A stretch of 64,000 bases of DNA, from positions 186,001 to 250,000 of the forward strand of contig NZ_JAUQSY010000003.1 of the NCBI RefSeq assembly GCF_030580865.1, given 5' to 3'. Source of the stretch: Hymenobacter aranciens (lineage in GTDB: Bacteria; Bacteroidota; Bacteroidia; Cytophagales; Hymenobacteraceae). The translations under genes and the position numbers were made by a program. Below the pieces are notes generated by a model. The model searched no databases, had not been told where the DNA came from, and worked only from the letters and a program-made list of their open reading frames with translations. Shown one piece after another: positions 8,464 to 16,706 of this stretch (position 1 is its first letter; each line of letters begins with the position of its first letter).

Positions 8464-8708
8464 GTTTGGCAATTGTCAGCTAGCTTTTGGTGATTGCCGG
8501 CTAGCGTTTGACAATTGCCGGCTAGCGTTTGGCAATTGCCGGCTAGCTCTTGGCAATTGCCGGCTAGCGTTTGGCAATTGCCGGCTGGCAGTTAGCAATT
8601 GCCGGCTGGCAGTTAGCAATTGCCGGCTGGCAGTTGGCAATTGCCGGCTGGCAGTTGGTGATTGCCATCTAGCGTTTGGCAATTGCCGGCTAGCACTTGG
8701 CAATTGCC
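8449..8708. repeat. 21-bp tandem repeat array (~12.4 units)
   Basis: Units of exactly 21 bp (CAATTGCCGGCTAGCGTTTGG and variants) start at 8449, 8470, 8491, 8512 and so on to 8680, with a partial unit at 8701. There are two main types: CCGGCTAGCGTTTGG in the left half and at the right end, and CCGGCTGGCAGTT(A/G)G at 8575-8658. The order suggests block-wise expansion. Because 21 is divisible by 3, open frames cross the array on both strands (a repeated ASRQLPN heptad on the minus strand), but I do not regard them as genes. It lies between two convergent genes. Confidence 0.95.
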
Positions 8709-8738
8709 AAACGCTAGCCGGCAATCACCAACTGCCAG
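8706..8738. repeat. Inverted copy of array units at the right end
   Basis: This segment read in reverse gives CTGGCAGTTGGTGATTGCC followed by GGCTAGCGTTTGG, i.e. an inverted copy of about 1.5 units resembling those at 8645-8679. The direct array is therefore bounded on both sides by inverted copies and could fold into a long hairpin. Confidence 0.85.
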
Positions 8739-8763
8739 AAGGCAACCGCTGGAAGCACGAAGC

Positions 8764-8800
8764 AAAACGCCCCCCTGCCGGGGGCGGCAGGGGGGCGTTT
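8764..8800 (-). terminator. Rho-independent terminator of the large T9SS gene
   Basis: A perfect 12-bp stem (CGCCCCCCTGCC with GGCAGGGGGGCG) and a 6-nt loop are flanked by AAAA and TTT. On the minus strand the hairpin ends in GTTTTG about 20 nt past the stop of the 8819-12373 gene. It may also act for the plus strand. Confidence 0.85.
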
Positions 8801-8818
8801 ACAGGCAGCGGGCGAGGC

Positions 8819-11800
8819 TTAGCGCAGCACCACGCGGGTGGTGAGGGGCGCCTGCCCCGGCACGCACACGCTCAGGGCGTACACGCCGGCGGCCAGCGTG
8901 CTGGCATCGACCTCCGTGCTGAGGCCGGCGGCGGGCAGCGCCAAGGGCTGGCTGAGCACCGTCTGACCGAGGCTGTTGGTGAGCACCAGGGTGCCGGCGG
9001 CCGCCGTGGCGCGAGCGGGCAGCGTGAGGCTGAAGCGGCCCTTGGCGGGATTGGGGTACACGGCCAGGCCGGCGGCACGGGCGGCGGCCGAGTGGCTGCC
9101 GGCCACGATGCTGCTGGCGCCAAACTGCAGGCTGAAGCGGCCCGTGACGATACCCGTAGTGGCGGCGGCCCCCGTCAGCGAGAAGGTGTAGCTGGGCTGG
9201 CGGCGCAAGTCGATGCGCTGGCCGGTGGCCGCGTCGAGCAGCCACACGCCGCCCGGCACGCTACTCAGGTTGCGCAGCTCGGCCGCCGCGAGGGTGTAGC
9301 TGGTGCCGAGCACCGGCACGCGCACGCCCAGGGGCACCACCGTGGCCTGGAGCAGCCCGGCCGGCGACAGGCCGTTGATGGCCAGCAGCCCGTCGGCCGC
9401 TTCCGAGTACAGCGACAGCCCGGTGGGGTTCATGATTTTCTCGGCGTCGAACTCGGCGTCGATAGCTGGCGTGGCGCCCGATTCGAAGTACACGAAGGCA
9501 TCGTCGGTGGGGGCGTTGCCGCCGCTCAGCGTGAGGTGCAGCACCGGGCGCAGGTCGGCGGCAGCGCGCCGGAAGGTGGTCTGCGGGCCGTAGGTGGTCA
9601 CGCGGTGCGTATTGCGCAGCGTGAGCGTGCCGGCGCTCTGCCCGGCGGCCACCCGCACGAAGAAGCCCTGCGCGCTGGGAATCTCGGGGTTGCCCACCCC
9701 GATGCCGTTGGTGTAGGAGCGGTAGGAGCCGGCGTACTGCCCGCTGCTCTCATACACGTACATGGCGGCCATCACGCCCGGGCGGCTGCCGGCCGTCACC
9801 AGGCTCCAGTTGAGGGGCGCGGCGTAGGGGTTGCCCACGAAGGCCCAGCCGGCCTCGGTGGCTGGGCCGCGGCTCAGGTTCAGCACCACGTTGCCGGTGT
9901 TCAGCGTGCCCCGGAAATCGACGAGGGCCGTGGCGGGCAGGTTCACGGTGTAGCCGCGGCCCACGCCCATGAGGGTAGCGGCGCTGGCCGGCGTAAACCA
10001 GCCTTTATCGAAGGCCGTCATGTCGTTCACGGCCGTGGCCAGGCGGGCCTGGTCGTAGGCATACACGGTGGGGAAGGGCAGCACGGTGCCCGGCGAGGCG
10101 GCCGTGTTGTAGCCCCCGCCCACGGTGGGGTTCCAGCCGCTCACGCCCAGGTCGGCCACGGTGGTGCTGGCCACCGGCGACGAATAGTGGCGGTAGCCCA
10201 GGCCTGTATTGGCGCCCGGCGTGAGGTAGCGCTGCACGGTGGCAGTGCCCGTCACGTTGCCCGTGCCTTCGTGGTGTACCAGGGCGGTGCCGGTGGCGGT
10301 CGAGAGGAGCGTGAGGGCGTTGCCGCCGGTCACGAGGTTGCCGGTGGTAAGGCGCAGCACCTGCGCCACGCTCAGCGGGGCCTGCATGGTCAGGTTCTGA
10401 GCGTTGTTCACGGTGAGGCCACGCACGCGGGTGGGCAGGCCGTCGCCGCCCACCTGCGTCGACACGCCGTCGTAGATATAGGTAGCGTCGGAGCTGTAGG
10501 AGCGGGCGCCCGACACGCGCACCGCGCCGATGTTGTCGGTGAGGGTGATGCCCGCCGCATCGCAGATGCCGAGCGCGCCGCCGGCCGCCAGCGTGAAACT
10601 GCCGTTGCCGGTGATGGCGTGGCAGTTGGCCATGAGCGTGCCGCCGTTCTGAATGGTCAGCGTGCCCGCCACGTTGAGCGGGGCCGTGAGGTAGGCCGTG
10701 CCCGCGCCGCCCGTGGCGGGGCCGGTCACGGTCACGTTGCGGTAGGCGCCGCCGGCCACGGTCTGGTAGCTGCTCACCACGAGGTCGGGCAGGCTGCCGC
10801 AGGTGGCCGTCAGGCTGAATTCGCCCCGCCCGCCGGCGTAGCCGGTCACGTACACATAGTAGTTGGTGCCCGCCACGGTGGGGAAAGTCACCAGCGACAT
10901 GGTGGCGTCGCCGAGCTGGCCGCAGCCGTCGTCGTCCGACGCCACAATGTTCAGGTTGCCGCAGCTGCCGGTCAGCACGAAGAGCTGGGCATCGTAGCGC
11001 AACGCGCTGCTGCACATGTTGAGCGTGATGGGCGTGCCCGTGCCCGTGATGCGGTAAAACACCCCGCCCGACTCGGGCCATATCTCATCGCCGTTGAACG
11101 AGGTGCCGGTGGGGTCGTTCGTATTGGTGCTGCCCAGGGTCGAGCCGGTCACGGTAGCGCCGCAGGCCAGCTGCGGGGTGTTCGAGCCGGCGCACTGGTC
11201 GTTGGGCGGCACCGTGCCGAAGTACAGCTGCGCCGGCGGGCTGGCCGGGGTGCTGCCGCAGCTGCCCGTCACGGTAGCCACGTAGGCCGCCCCCGGCACC
11301 AGCCCGTTGATGTTCACGGGCGAGGAAGTGGCGCTCAGCGTCTGGGTGACGGGGCCGCCGGCCGGGCCGTAGCTCACGGTGTAGCTGGTGTTGCCCAGGC
11401 CCGCGTCAAAGGTCAGGCTGGCCGAGGTGCCGGTCACGTTCTGGGCCGTCAGGTTGGTGGGGTTGGCGCAGGCCGGGGCCGCCGCCAGCTCGGCCACCAG
11501 GTAGGTCATGGTGGTGGTGTTATTGGCGATGTAGTTGTTGGGTGGCCCGCCGTAGGTCGTTTGCTGAATCAGGAAGAAAGCCCCCGAGCGCGGCGGCGTT
11601 TCGCCGAGCGAGCCCACCGGAAAGTACTGGTTGTTGTCGATAAGCGCCCCGATGAGGAAATCGCCCTGCACCGTCACCGGCGTGAGCAGCGGCAGGCGCT
11701 TGTAGCCCCCCAGGTCGGCCTGCTGAATGGTGTATTGCGCCGAGCGGGCCAGAATCGAGCCGTTGGCACTCATCACCACCAGCGTCAGGGGCTGTCCCAC

Positions 11801-12373
11801 GTTCACGGCATAGTTCGGCACTTGCGCCGAGATGGCCGTCACCCGGGCCGCCCCGTTCGAGGTCAGCTTCACGCCCATGATGCCGTCCTGGCCGTTGTCG
11901 GGCAGCTTATAGCCGTAGGTAGCAATAGCCCCGGAGCTCGTGTAGGCGAAGGTATTGGCCGTAATCTGGGCAATACCTTCCCTCAGGTTGTTGCTCGAGT
12001 ACGTATCCGTAGGCAGGTACACCGTCACGTCGTCGTAGCCCTGCACTGTCGGCGCATAGGTGTCGAAAATCACCGTAGTAGACGCCCCCACCGCCAGCGA
12101 GGGCACCGTCTTCACGTTCAGGAAGAAGTTAGCGCCCGTCACGTCCAGCGTCACCGGCAGGTTAAAAATCGTCTGCGTGCCCGTGTTGGTGATGCGCGCC
12201 TGCACGGCGTGCCGGCCCAGCCCCGCCGGCACCTGCCCTTGCACAAACACCGCATCCACCGACGCATCAATGTAGGCCAGCGCCGGCGTGGCGCTCAGCA
12301 AGCCCAGTCCGGTGGCCACCGCCCCCAGGCAGCCCATCCGCCGGAGCAACTTTCCAAGTGTAAAAACTGCCAT
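8819..12373 (-). CDS. Large multidomain T9SS-secreted protein
   Basis: A 1,184-residue cargo protein. The start at 12373 (MAVFTLGKLLRRMGCLG) gives a signal peptide ending near TPALA. In order: an Ig-like/CARDB-type segment (~25-310) with LTSNGAARVTAISAQVPN; a fibronectin type III domain (~318-400, ANPTNLTAQNVTGTSASLTF); a PPC-like domain (~405-530, beginning NDQCAGSNTPQLACG); a repetitive beta-rich, left-handed-helix-like region (AGTLTIQNGGTLMANCHAIT); and a type-A T9SS sorting tail (AVYPNPAKGRFSLTLPA to VYALSVCVPG). This suggests an exported adhesin or matrix protein; no enzyme motif is seen. A degenerate TTACTTTG lies at 12425-12432 (minus). Confidence 0.85.
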   Translation of the reverse strand: MAVFTLGKLLRRMGCLGAVATGLGLLSATPALAYIDASVDAVFVQGQVPAGLGRHAVQARITNTGTQTIFNLPVTLDVTGANFFLNVKTVPSLAVGASTTVIFDTYAPTVQGYDDVTVYLPTDTYSSNNLREGIAQITANTFAYTSSGAIATYGYKLPDNGQDGIMGVKLTSNGAARVTAISAQVPNYAVNVGQPLTLVVMSANGSILARSAQYTIQQADLGGYKRLPLLTPVTVQGDFLIGALIDNNQYFPVGSLGETPPRSGAFFLIQQTTYGGPPNNYIANNTTTMTYLVAELAAAPACANPTNLTAQNVTGTSASLTFDAGLGNTSYTVSYGPAGGPVTQTLSATSSPVNINGLVPGAAYVATVTGSCGSTPASPPAQLYFGTVPPNDQCAGSNTPQLACGATVTGSTLGSTNTNDPTGTSFNGDEIWPESGGVFYRITGTGTPITLNMCSSALRYDAQLFVLTGSCGNLNIVASDDDGCGQLGDATMSLVTFPTVAGTNYYVYVTGYAGGRGEFSLTATCGSLPDLVVSSYQTVAGGAYRNVTVTGPATGGAGTAYLTAPLNVAGTLTIQNGGTLMANCHAITGNGSFTLAAGGALGICDAAGITLTDNIGAVRVSGARSYSSDATYIYDGVSTQVGGDGLPTRVRGLTVNNAQNLTMQAPLSVAQVLRLTTGNLVTGGNALTLLSTATGTALVHHEGTGNVTGTATVQRYLTPGANTGLGYRHYSSPVASTTVADLGVSGWNPTVGGGYNTAASPGTVLPFPTVYAYDQARLATAVNDMTAFDKGWFTPASAATLMGVGRGYTVNLPATALVDFRGTLNTGNVVLNLSRGPATEAGWAFVGNPYAAPLNWSLVTAGSRPGVMAAMYVYESSGQYAGSYRSYTNGIGVGNPEIPSAQGFFVRVAAGQSAGTLTLRNTHRVTTYGPQTTFRRAAADLRPVLHLTLSGGNAPTDDAFVYFESGATPAIDAEFDAEKIMNPTGLSLYSEAADGLLAINGLSPAGLLQATVVPLGVRVPVLGTSYTLAAAELRNLSSVPGGVWLLDAATGQRIDLRRQPSYTFSLTGAAATTGIVTGRFSLQFGASSIVAGSHSAAARAAGLAVYPNPAKGRFSLTLPARATAAAGTLVLTNSLGQTVLSQPLALPAAGLSTEVDASTLAAGVYALSVCVPGQAPLTTRVVLR

Positions 12374-12543
12374 AGAAACCAAAAAGAGTAAAAAGGAAAA
12401 TGAGTTGAATACCAAACAACCCCGCAAAGTAACAGCATCATCCTCCTTTCTCCCAAATCCGGCTGCTACTTTTCTGTTCCTAACCGCTTTTCCAGCCCTG
12501 GCAGCCCCTTTTCAGCCGCAACGGCCCCGCCCCCGCACCCCCG

Positions 12544-12575
12544 CAAAAAGGGCCGGTCCCTTGCGGAACCGGCCC
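12544..12575 (-). terminator. Rho-independent terminator after the acyl-CoA-binding protein gene
   Basis: On the minus strand GGGCCGGTTCC, a 5-nt loop and GGACCGGCCC are followed by TTTTTG, about 40 nt past the stop at 12614. Confidence 0.85.
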
Positions 12576-12613
12576 CTGGTGCTGGCGTTCGTGTTGCCGT
12601 TGGCGGCCGCGGC

Positions 12614-13051
12614 CTACTGCTGGCCCTTCAGCTTGTCCTCGCCTCCGTAGGGCGCCCCGGCGGTGATGTCGCCGCGCAGGCCGCCGTGGTCGGCCGGGGT
12701 CGGGGCGTTGGTGTTGGCATCGGTGGCCACGGCGTTGGTGGGGGCGCCGTGGCCGCCCTCCTTGCCCAGGCCGGTTACCTCGGCCGCCCGGGCCACGTAG
12801 CGCTGCTTGGCTTCCTCCTCGGGCAGGCCCTTGTACTGGTTCCACGAGTCCCACTGGCCCTGCGAGAGACCGGCGGGGCCGTTCGCCTTATCGGCTTCGT
12901 CGGCGCTTACTTCGCCGCTCTGCATGTTCACGTCGCCCTCGGTGGCCTGCTTGTAGAGGCCGTAAAGCTCGGTCATGTGCTGGGGGGCCGTGTCGGCGGG
13001 CAGGTTGTTCACCCGCTCCACGGCGGCTTCAAATTGCTCGTTCAGGTTCAT
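12614..13051 (-). CDS. Acyl-CoA-binding protein with extended tail
   Basis: A 145-residue cytosolic protein. Residues ~1-90 match the ACBP four-helix fold: NEQFEAAVERVNNLPAD, then ELYGLYKQATEGDVN and WDSWNQYKGLPEEEAKQRYV, where the YxxYKQA(T)xGD and (W)DxWxxxKG ligand-binding signatures are clear. ACBPs bind medium/long-chain acyl-CoA and buffer or deliver it. The last ~55 residues are Gly/Ala/Thr/Asn-rich and probably disordered, and extend beyond the ~90-residue family core. The start at 13051 (MNLNEQFEAAVER) is preferred to the longer frame at 13123, whose extra residues look untranslated. Monocistronic, with its own terminator. Confidence 0.88.
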   Translation of the reverse strand: MNLNEQFEAAVERVNNLPADTAPQHMTELYGLYKQATEGDVNMQSGEVSADEADKANGPAGLSQGQWDSWNQYKGLPEEEAKQRYVARAAEVTGLGKEGGHGAPTNAVATDANTNAPTPADHGGLRGDITAGAPYGGEDKLKGQQ

Positions 13052-13212
13052 CGGAAAGAAAGAATAAGAGGTGGGAAGAAAGACGCTAAAAACCGGCAGG
13101 AAGGAAGCAAACCCCGGCAGCAAGCAGCTGCCGACGCGCTAAAAAGCGCTGAATTCCTCCAAATTCCAGCCTCCTGCAATACCCATCTGCGGGGCGTTAG
13201 GTTACGGGGGTG

Positions 13213-13220
13213 TAACTTTG
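13213..13220 (+). promoter_or_regulatory. TAnnTTTG promoter -7 box for asnB
   Basis: TAACTTTG ends 9 nt before the asnB ATG. With a start site ~5-8 nt downstream of the box, the mRNA would be leaderless or nearly so. It marks the start of the polysaccharide locus. Confidence 0.55.
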
Positions 13221-13229
13221 CCGGCTACT

Positions 13230-15137
13230 ATGTGCGGAATTACCGGAGTCTTTGCCTTTACCGAAACAGGCCGCCAGTCGCTGGCGGGCCTGCAAGCATC
13301 TACCGATGCCATCATTCGTCGTGGTCCCGATTCGCAGGGCCACTTCGTGTACGACCAGTGCGGGCTCGGCTTCCGGCGCCTAGCTATCCTCGACCTCTCG
13401 GCCGACGGCAACCAGCCCATGACCGACGCCGCCCAGCGTTACACCATCGTCTTCAACGGCGAAATCTTCAACTTCCGCGAGCTGCGGGCGAAGCTGGTTA
13501 AGAAGGGCTACAAGTTCCACTCGCAGACCGATACCGAGGTCATCCTCAACCTCTACATCTCCGAAGGCCGCTCGTTCATTAAGAAGCTCAACGGCTTCTT
13601 CGGTCTCGCTATCTTCGACAAGGAAGAGAACTCGCTGTTCATTGCCCGCGACCGGTACGGCGTCAAGCCCCTGCTAGTGTACCGCGACGAGGACAAGCTG
13701 TTCTTCGCTTCGGAGATGAAGTCCATCATGGCCCTGGGCGTGCCCCGCAAGCTCGACTACGCGGCCCTGAGCCACTATCTGCAGCTCAACTACATCCCCG
13801 GCCCGGCCACCATCTTCAAGGGGGTGAAGAAGCTGCTGCCCGGGCACTACCTCTACATCAAGGATGGCAAGGTGGTGAAGAAGCGCTGGTACAAAATTCC
13901 CTACGACCCGAAGAAGGTTGACAAGCAGAAGCTCGACTACGAGCAGCAGCAAAAGAAGCTGGTGACCCTGATGGACGACGCCGTGCAGCGCCGCCTCGTG
14001 GCCGACGTGCCGCTGGGCGCTTTCCTCAGCGGCGGCATCGACTCCAGCGTCATCACGGCCCTGGCCGCCCGCCACACGCCCCACCTCAACACCTTCAGCA
14101 TCGGCTACAAAGACGAGCCGTTCTTCGACGAAACGAAGTACGCCAACCTCGTGGCCGCCCGGCACAAGACCAATCACACCGTCTTCTCGCTGACCAACGA
14201 CGACCTCTACGAGCATCTGCACTCGATGCTCGACTACCTCGACGAGCCCTTCGCCGACTCCTCGGCGCTCGCCGTGTACATCCTCAGCCAGCGCACCCGC
14301 CAGCAGGTGACCGTGGCGTTGAGCGGCGACGGCGCCGACGAAATCTTCGGCGGCTACAACAAGCACATGGCCGAGTTCCAGGTGCGCCAGGGCGGCTTCA
14401 AGGCCGAAGCGGTGACGGGCCTCAACTTCCTGTGGGACATTCTGCCCAAGTCGCGCAGCTCGTTCTTCGGCAACAAGGTGCGCCAGCTGCAGCGCTTCTC
14501 GCGCGGCATGCTCTCGGGTGTGAAGGACCGCTACTGGGACTGGGCCAGCTTCGCCTCGGAGAAAGATGCCCGCGGCCTGCTCAGCGCCGATAGCCGCCGC
14601 AAAATCGGCAAGAAAGCTGCCGACAAGCGCCGCAAAGACATCTTAGAAAACATCCACGCCGACGGCGACCTCAACGAGGTGCTGCTCACCGATATGACGC
14701 TGGTGCTGCCCTACGACATGCTCACCAAGGTGGATATGATGAGCATGGCTAACTCCCTGGAAGTGCGCACCCCCTTCCTCGACTATCACGTCGTGGATTT
14801 CGCCTTCTCGCTGCCCGTCAGCAGCAAGGTGGACGGCAAGATGAAAAAGAAAATCGTGCAGGACGCCTTCCGCTCCGAACTGCCCGTCGAGCTCTACGAC
14901 CGTCCCAAGCACGGCTTCGAAGTGCCGCTGCTCAAGTGGTTCCGCGGCGAGCTGCGCCCGCTCATCGAAAACGACTTGCTGGCCGACGACTTCGTGGCCG
15001 CACAGGGCATCTTCGACGTCGACGCCGTGCGCGCCCTCAAAACGCAACTCTTTTCGCGCAGCCCCGGCGACGTGCACGCCCGCATCTGGGCCCTCATCGT
15101 GTTCCAGACCTGGTGGAAGCAATACATGGCCGCCTGA
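13230..15137 (+). CDS. asnB: Asparagine synthase (glutamine-hydrolysing)
   Basis: A 635-residue AsnB that makes asparagine or amidates a related substrate using glutamine and ATP. The start at 13230 is fixed by MCGITGVF: Cys2 must become the N-terminal nucleophile of the class-II glutaminase domain (~2-190). The synthetase domain has the ATP-pyrophosphatase loop LSGGIDSS near residue 268 and the GDGADEIFGGY motif. AsnB paralogues are common in Bacteroidota polysaccharide and capsule loci, where some are thought to amidate sugars; which role applies here cannot be told from sequence. It heads the plus-strand cluster and is followed 96 nt later by ugd. Confidence 0.9.
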   Translation: MCGITGVFAFTETGRQSLAGLQASTDAIIRRGPDSQGHFVYDQCGLGFRRLAILDLSADGNQPMTDAAQRYTIVFNGEIFNFRELRAKLVKKGYKFHSQTDTEVILNLYISEGRSFIKKLNGFFGLAIFDKEENSLFIARDRYGVKPLLVYRDEDKLFFASEMKSIMALGVPRKLDYAALSHYLQLNYIPGPATIFKGVKKLLPGHYLYIKDGKVVKKRWYKIPYDPKKVDKQKLDYEQQQKKLVTLMDDAVQRRLVADVPLGAFLSGGIDSSVITALAARHTPHLNTFSIGYKDEPFFDETKYANLVAARHKTNHTVFSLTNDDLYEHLHSMLDYLDEPFADSSALAVYILSQRTRQQVTVALSGDGADEIFGGYNKHMAEFQVRQGGFKAEAVTGLNFLWDILPKSRSSFFGNKVRQLQRFSRGMLSGVKDRYWDWASFASEKDARGLLSADSRRKIGKKAADKRRKDILENIHADGDLNEVLLTDMTLVLPYDMLTKVDMMSMANSLEVRTPFLDYHVVDFAFSLPVSSKVDGKMKKKIVQDAFRSELPVELYDRPKHGFEVPLLKWFRGELRPLIENDLLADDFVAAQGIFDVDAVRALKTQLFSRSPGDVHARIWALIVFQTWWKQYMAA

Positions 15138-15159
15138 TGCAGCAGCCGCCCCGGCCGCG

Positions 15160-15167
15160 TACCTTTG
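15160..15167 (+). promoter_or_regulatory. TAnnTTTG promoter -7 box for ugd
   Basis: TACCTTTG lies in the asnB-ugd gap, leaving a leader of about 60 nt before the ATG at 15234. ugd may thus have its own promoter besides read-through from asnB. Confidence 0.5.
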
Positions 15168-15233
15168 CGGGGCGTGGGCCGGTGGCCGCCCTTTCCAATC
15201 AAATCACAAAACATCTCTGTTAAAACAACTTCT

Positions 15234-16577
15234 ATGAAAATAGCAGTAGTAGGCACCGGCTACGTCGGGCTGGTTACGGGCACCTGTTTTGCCGAAGTCG
15301 GCATCGACGTGACCTGCATCGACATCGACGAGCGCAAAATCGCCAATCTTCACCAGGGCATCCTGCCCATCTACGAGCCCGGCCTCGAAGAAATGGTGAG
15401 CCGCAACGTGGAGAAGGGCCGCCTGCACTTCTCGACCAACCTCGGCGAGGCCATCCAAGGCTGCGACGTGGCCTTCATTGCCGTGGGCACCCCTCCCGGC
15501 GAAGACGGCTCGGCCGACCTGAAGTACGTGCTGGCCGTGGCCCGCGGCATCGGCGAGCACATGAACGGCTACGGTGTTATCGTGACCAAGAGCACCGTGC
15601 CCGTGGGCACCGCCGCCAAGGTGCGCGCCGAAATCGAAAAAGCCCTCGACAAGCGCGGGGCCAACATCGAGTTCGACGTGGCTTCCAACCCCGAATTCCT
15701 GAAAGAAGGCGCCGCCATCGACGACTTCCTCAAGCCCGACCGCATCGTGGTGGGCGTGGCTTCGGAGCGTGCCGAGGACGTGATGCGCAAACTCTACAAG
15801 CCCTTCCTGCTCAACGGCCACCCGATTATCTTCATGGATATTCCCTCGGCCGAGATGACGAAATACGCCGCCAACTCGATGCTGGCGACCAAAATCTCGT
15901 TCATGAACGACGTGGCCAACCTCTGCGAAATCATGGGGGCCGACGTGAACAAAGTGCGCCAGGGCATCGGCTCCGACGCCCGCATCGGCACCAAGTTCAT
16001 CTACCCCGGCATTGGCTACGGCGGCTCCTGCTTCCCCAAAGACGTGAAGGCGCTGATTAAAACCGCCGCCGAAAACGGCTACGACATGCAGGTGCTGCGC
16101 GCCGTGGAAAGCGTGAACGACGCCCAGAAATCGGTGCTGTTCGACAAGCTGAGCAACCACTTCGCCGGCGAGCTGCGCGGCCTCAAAATCGCCGTGTGGG
16201 GCCTGAGCTTCAAGCCCAAAACCGATGACATGCGCGAAGCTCCCTCGCTGGTTATCATCGAGAAGCTGCTCGCCGCCGGCTGCACCGTGACGGCCTACGA
16301 CCCCGTGGCCATGAAGGAAGCCGAGCACACCCTGGGCGACTCCATCACCTACGCCAAGGACGAGTTTGAAGCCCTCATCGACGCCGACGCCCTTCTCGTC
16401 GTGACCGAGTGGCCCGACTTCCGCTCGCCCAACTTTGAGGTGGTAGCGCGCCTGATGAAGCAGAAAAACATCTTCGACGGCCGCAACATCTACGACGCTG
16501 CCGAAATGAAAGCTGCCGGTTTCGCCTACCACTGCATCGGTGTGCGCACCGCGCACAAGGAGCCGGTTCAGGCTTAA
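15234..16577 (+). CDS. ugd: UDP-glucose 6-dehydrogenase
   Basis: A 447-residue enzyme that oxidises UDP-glucose to UDP-glucuronate with two NAD+. The Rossmann motif GTGYVGLVTG is at residues ~7-16, NPEFLKEG lies in the middle, and the catalytic cysteine is in GYGGSCFPKD near residue 264. The C-terminal UDP-binding domain includes VWGLSFKPKTDDMREAPS. The start at 15234 (MKIAVVGTGYVG) is chosen because the dinucleotide fold begins at the N-terminus. The following uxs gene uses its product directly, so together they supply UDP-glucuronate and UDP-xylose. Confidence 0.95.
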   Translation: MKIAVVGTGYVGLVTGTCFAEVGIDVTCIDIDERKIANLHQGILPIYEPGLEEMVSRNVEKGRLHFSTNLGEAIQGCDVAFIAVGTPPGEDGSADLKYVLAVARGIGEHMNGYGVIVTKSTVPVGTAAKVRAEIEKALDKRGANIEFDVASNPEFLKEGAAIDDFLKPDRIVVGVASERAEDVMRKLYKPFLLNGHPIIFMDIPSAEMTKYAANSMLATKISFMNDVANLCEIMGADVNKVRQGIGSDARIGTKFIYPGIGYGGSCFPKDVKALIKTAAENGYDMQVLRAVESVNDAQKSVLFDKLSNHFAGELRGLKIAVWGLSFKPKTDDMREAPSLVIIEKLLAAGCTVTAYDPVAMKEAEHTLGDSITYAKDEFEALIDADALLVVTEWPDFRSPNFEVVARLMKQKNIFDGRNIYDAAEMKAAGFAYHCIGVRTAHKEPVQA

Positions 16578-16590
16578 CTCGCACACTATC

Positions 16591-16699
16591 TGTCATCCTG
16601 AGCGCAGCGAAGGACCTTATCACGGCTGCACCCTACAGGAGTATTACTAAATTGAGCGGCGCGGACGTGATAAGGTCCTTCGCTGCGCTCAGGATGACA
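16591..16699. repeat. 34-bp perfect inverted repeat between ugd and uxs (REP/MITE-like)
   Basis: Arms 16591-16624 and 16666-16699 are perfect inverse complements around a 41-nt spacer. The arm begins TGTCATCCTGAGCGCAGCGA. It starts 13 nt after the ugd stop and ends 7 nt before the uxs ATG. A degenerate relative lies at 52876-52998. No transposase is nearby, so it is probably non-autonomous and would fold in the transcript. Confidence 0.9.
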
Positions 16700-16706
16700 A
16701 CCATTT

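Noticed and set aside
8476..8724. A gene for an 82-residue heptad-repeat peptide
   Set aside because: The frame is open only because the repeat length is a multiple of three; there is no promoter box, and it runs through a non-coding array next to a terminator.
8449..8738. CRISPR array
   Set aside because: Units are contiguous with no spacers, only 21 bp, and there are no cas genes nearby.
9092..12391. A 1,099-residue open frame on the plus strand opposite the large T9SS gene
   Set aside because: It is Arg/His/Gly-rich with no domain pattern, as expected for the antisense of a GC-rich gene; the minus-strand protein has a signal peptide, recognisable domains and a sorting tail.
15204..16586. 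A 460-residue minus-strand open frame opposite ugd
   Set aside because: His/Val/Gly-rich shadow; ugd on the plus strand has all catalytic motifs.
16591..16699. A transposon or insertion sequence
   Set aside because: Only 109 nt and no open frame between the arms; it can be at most a non-autonomous element.
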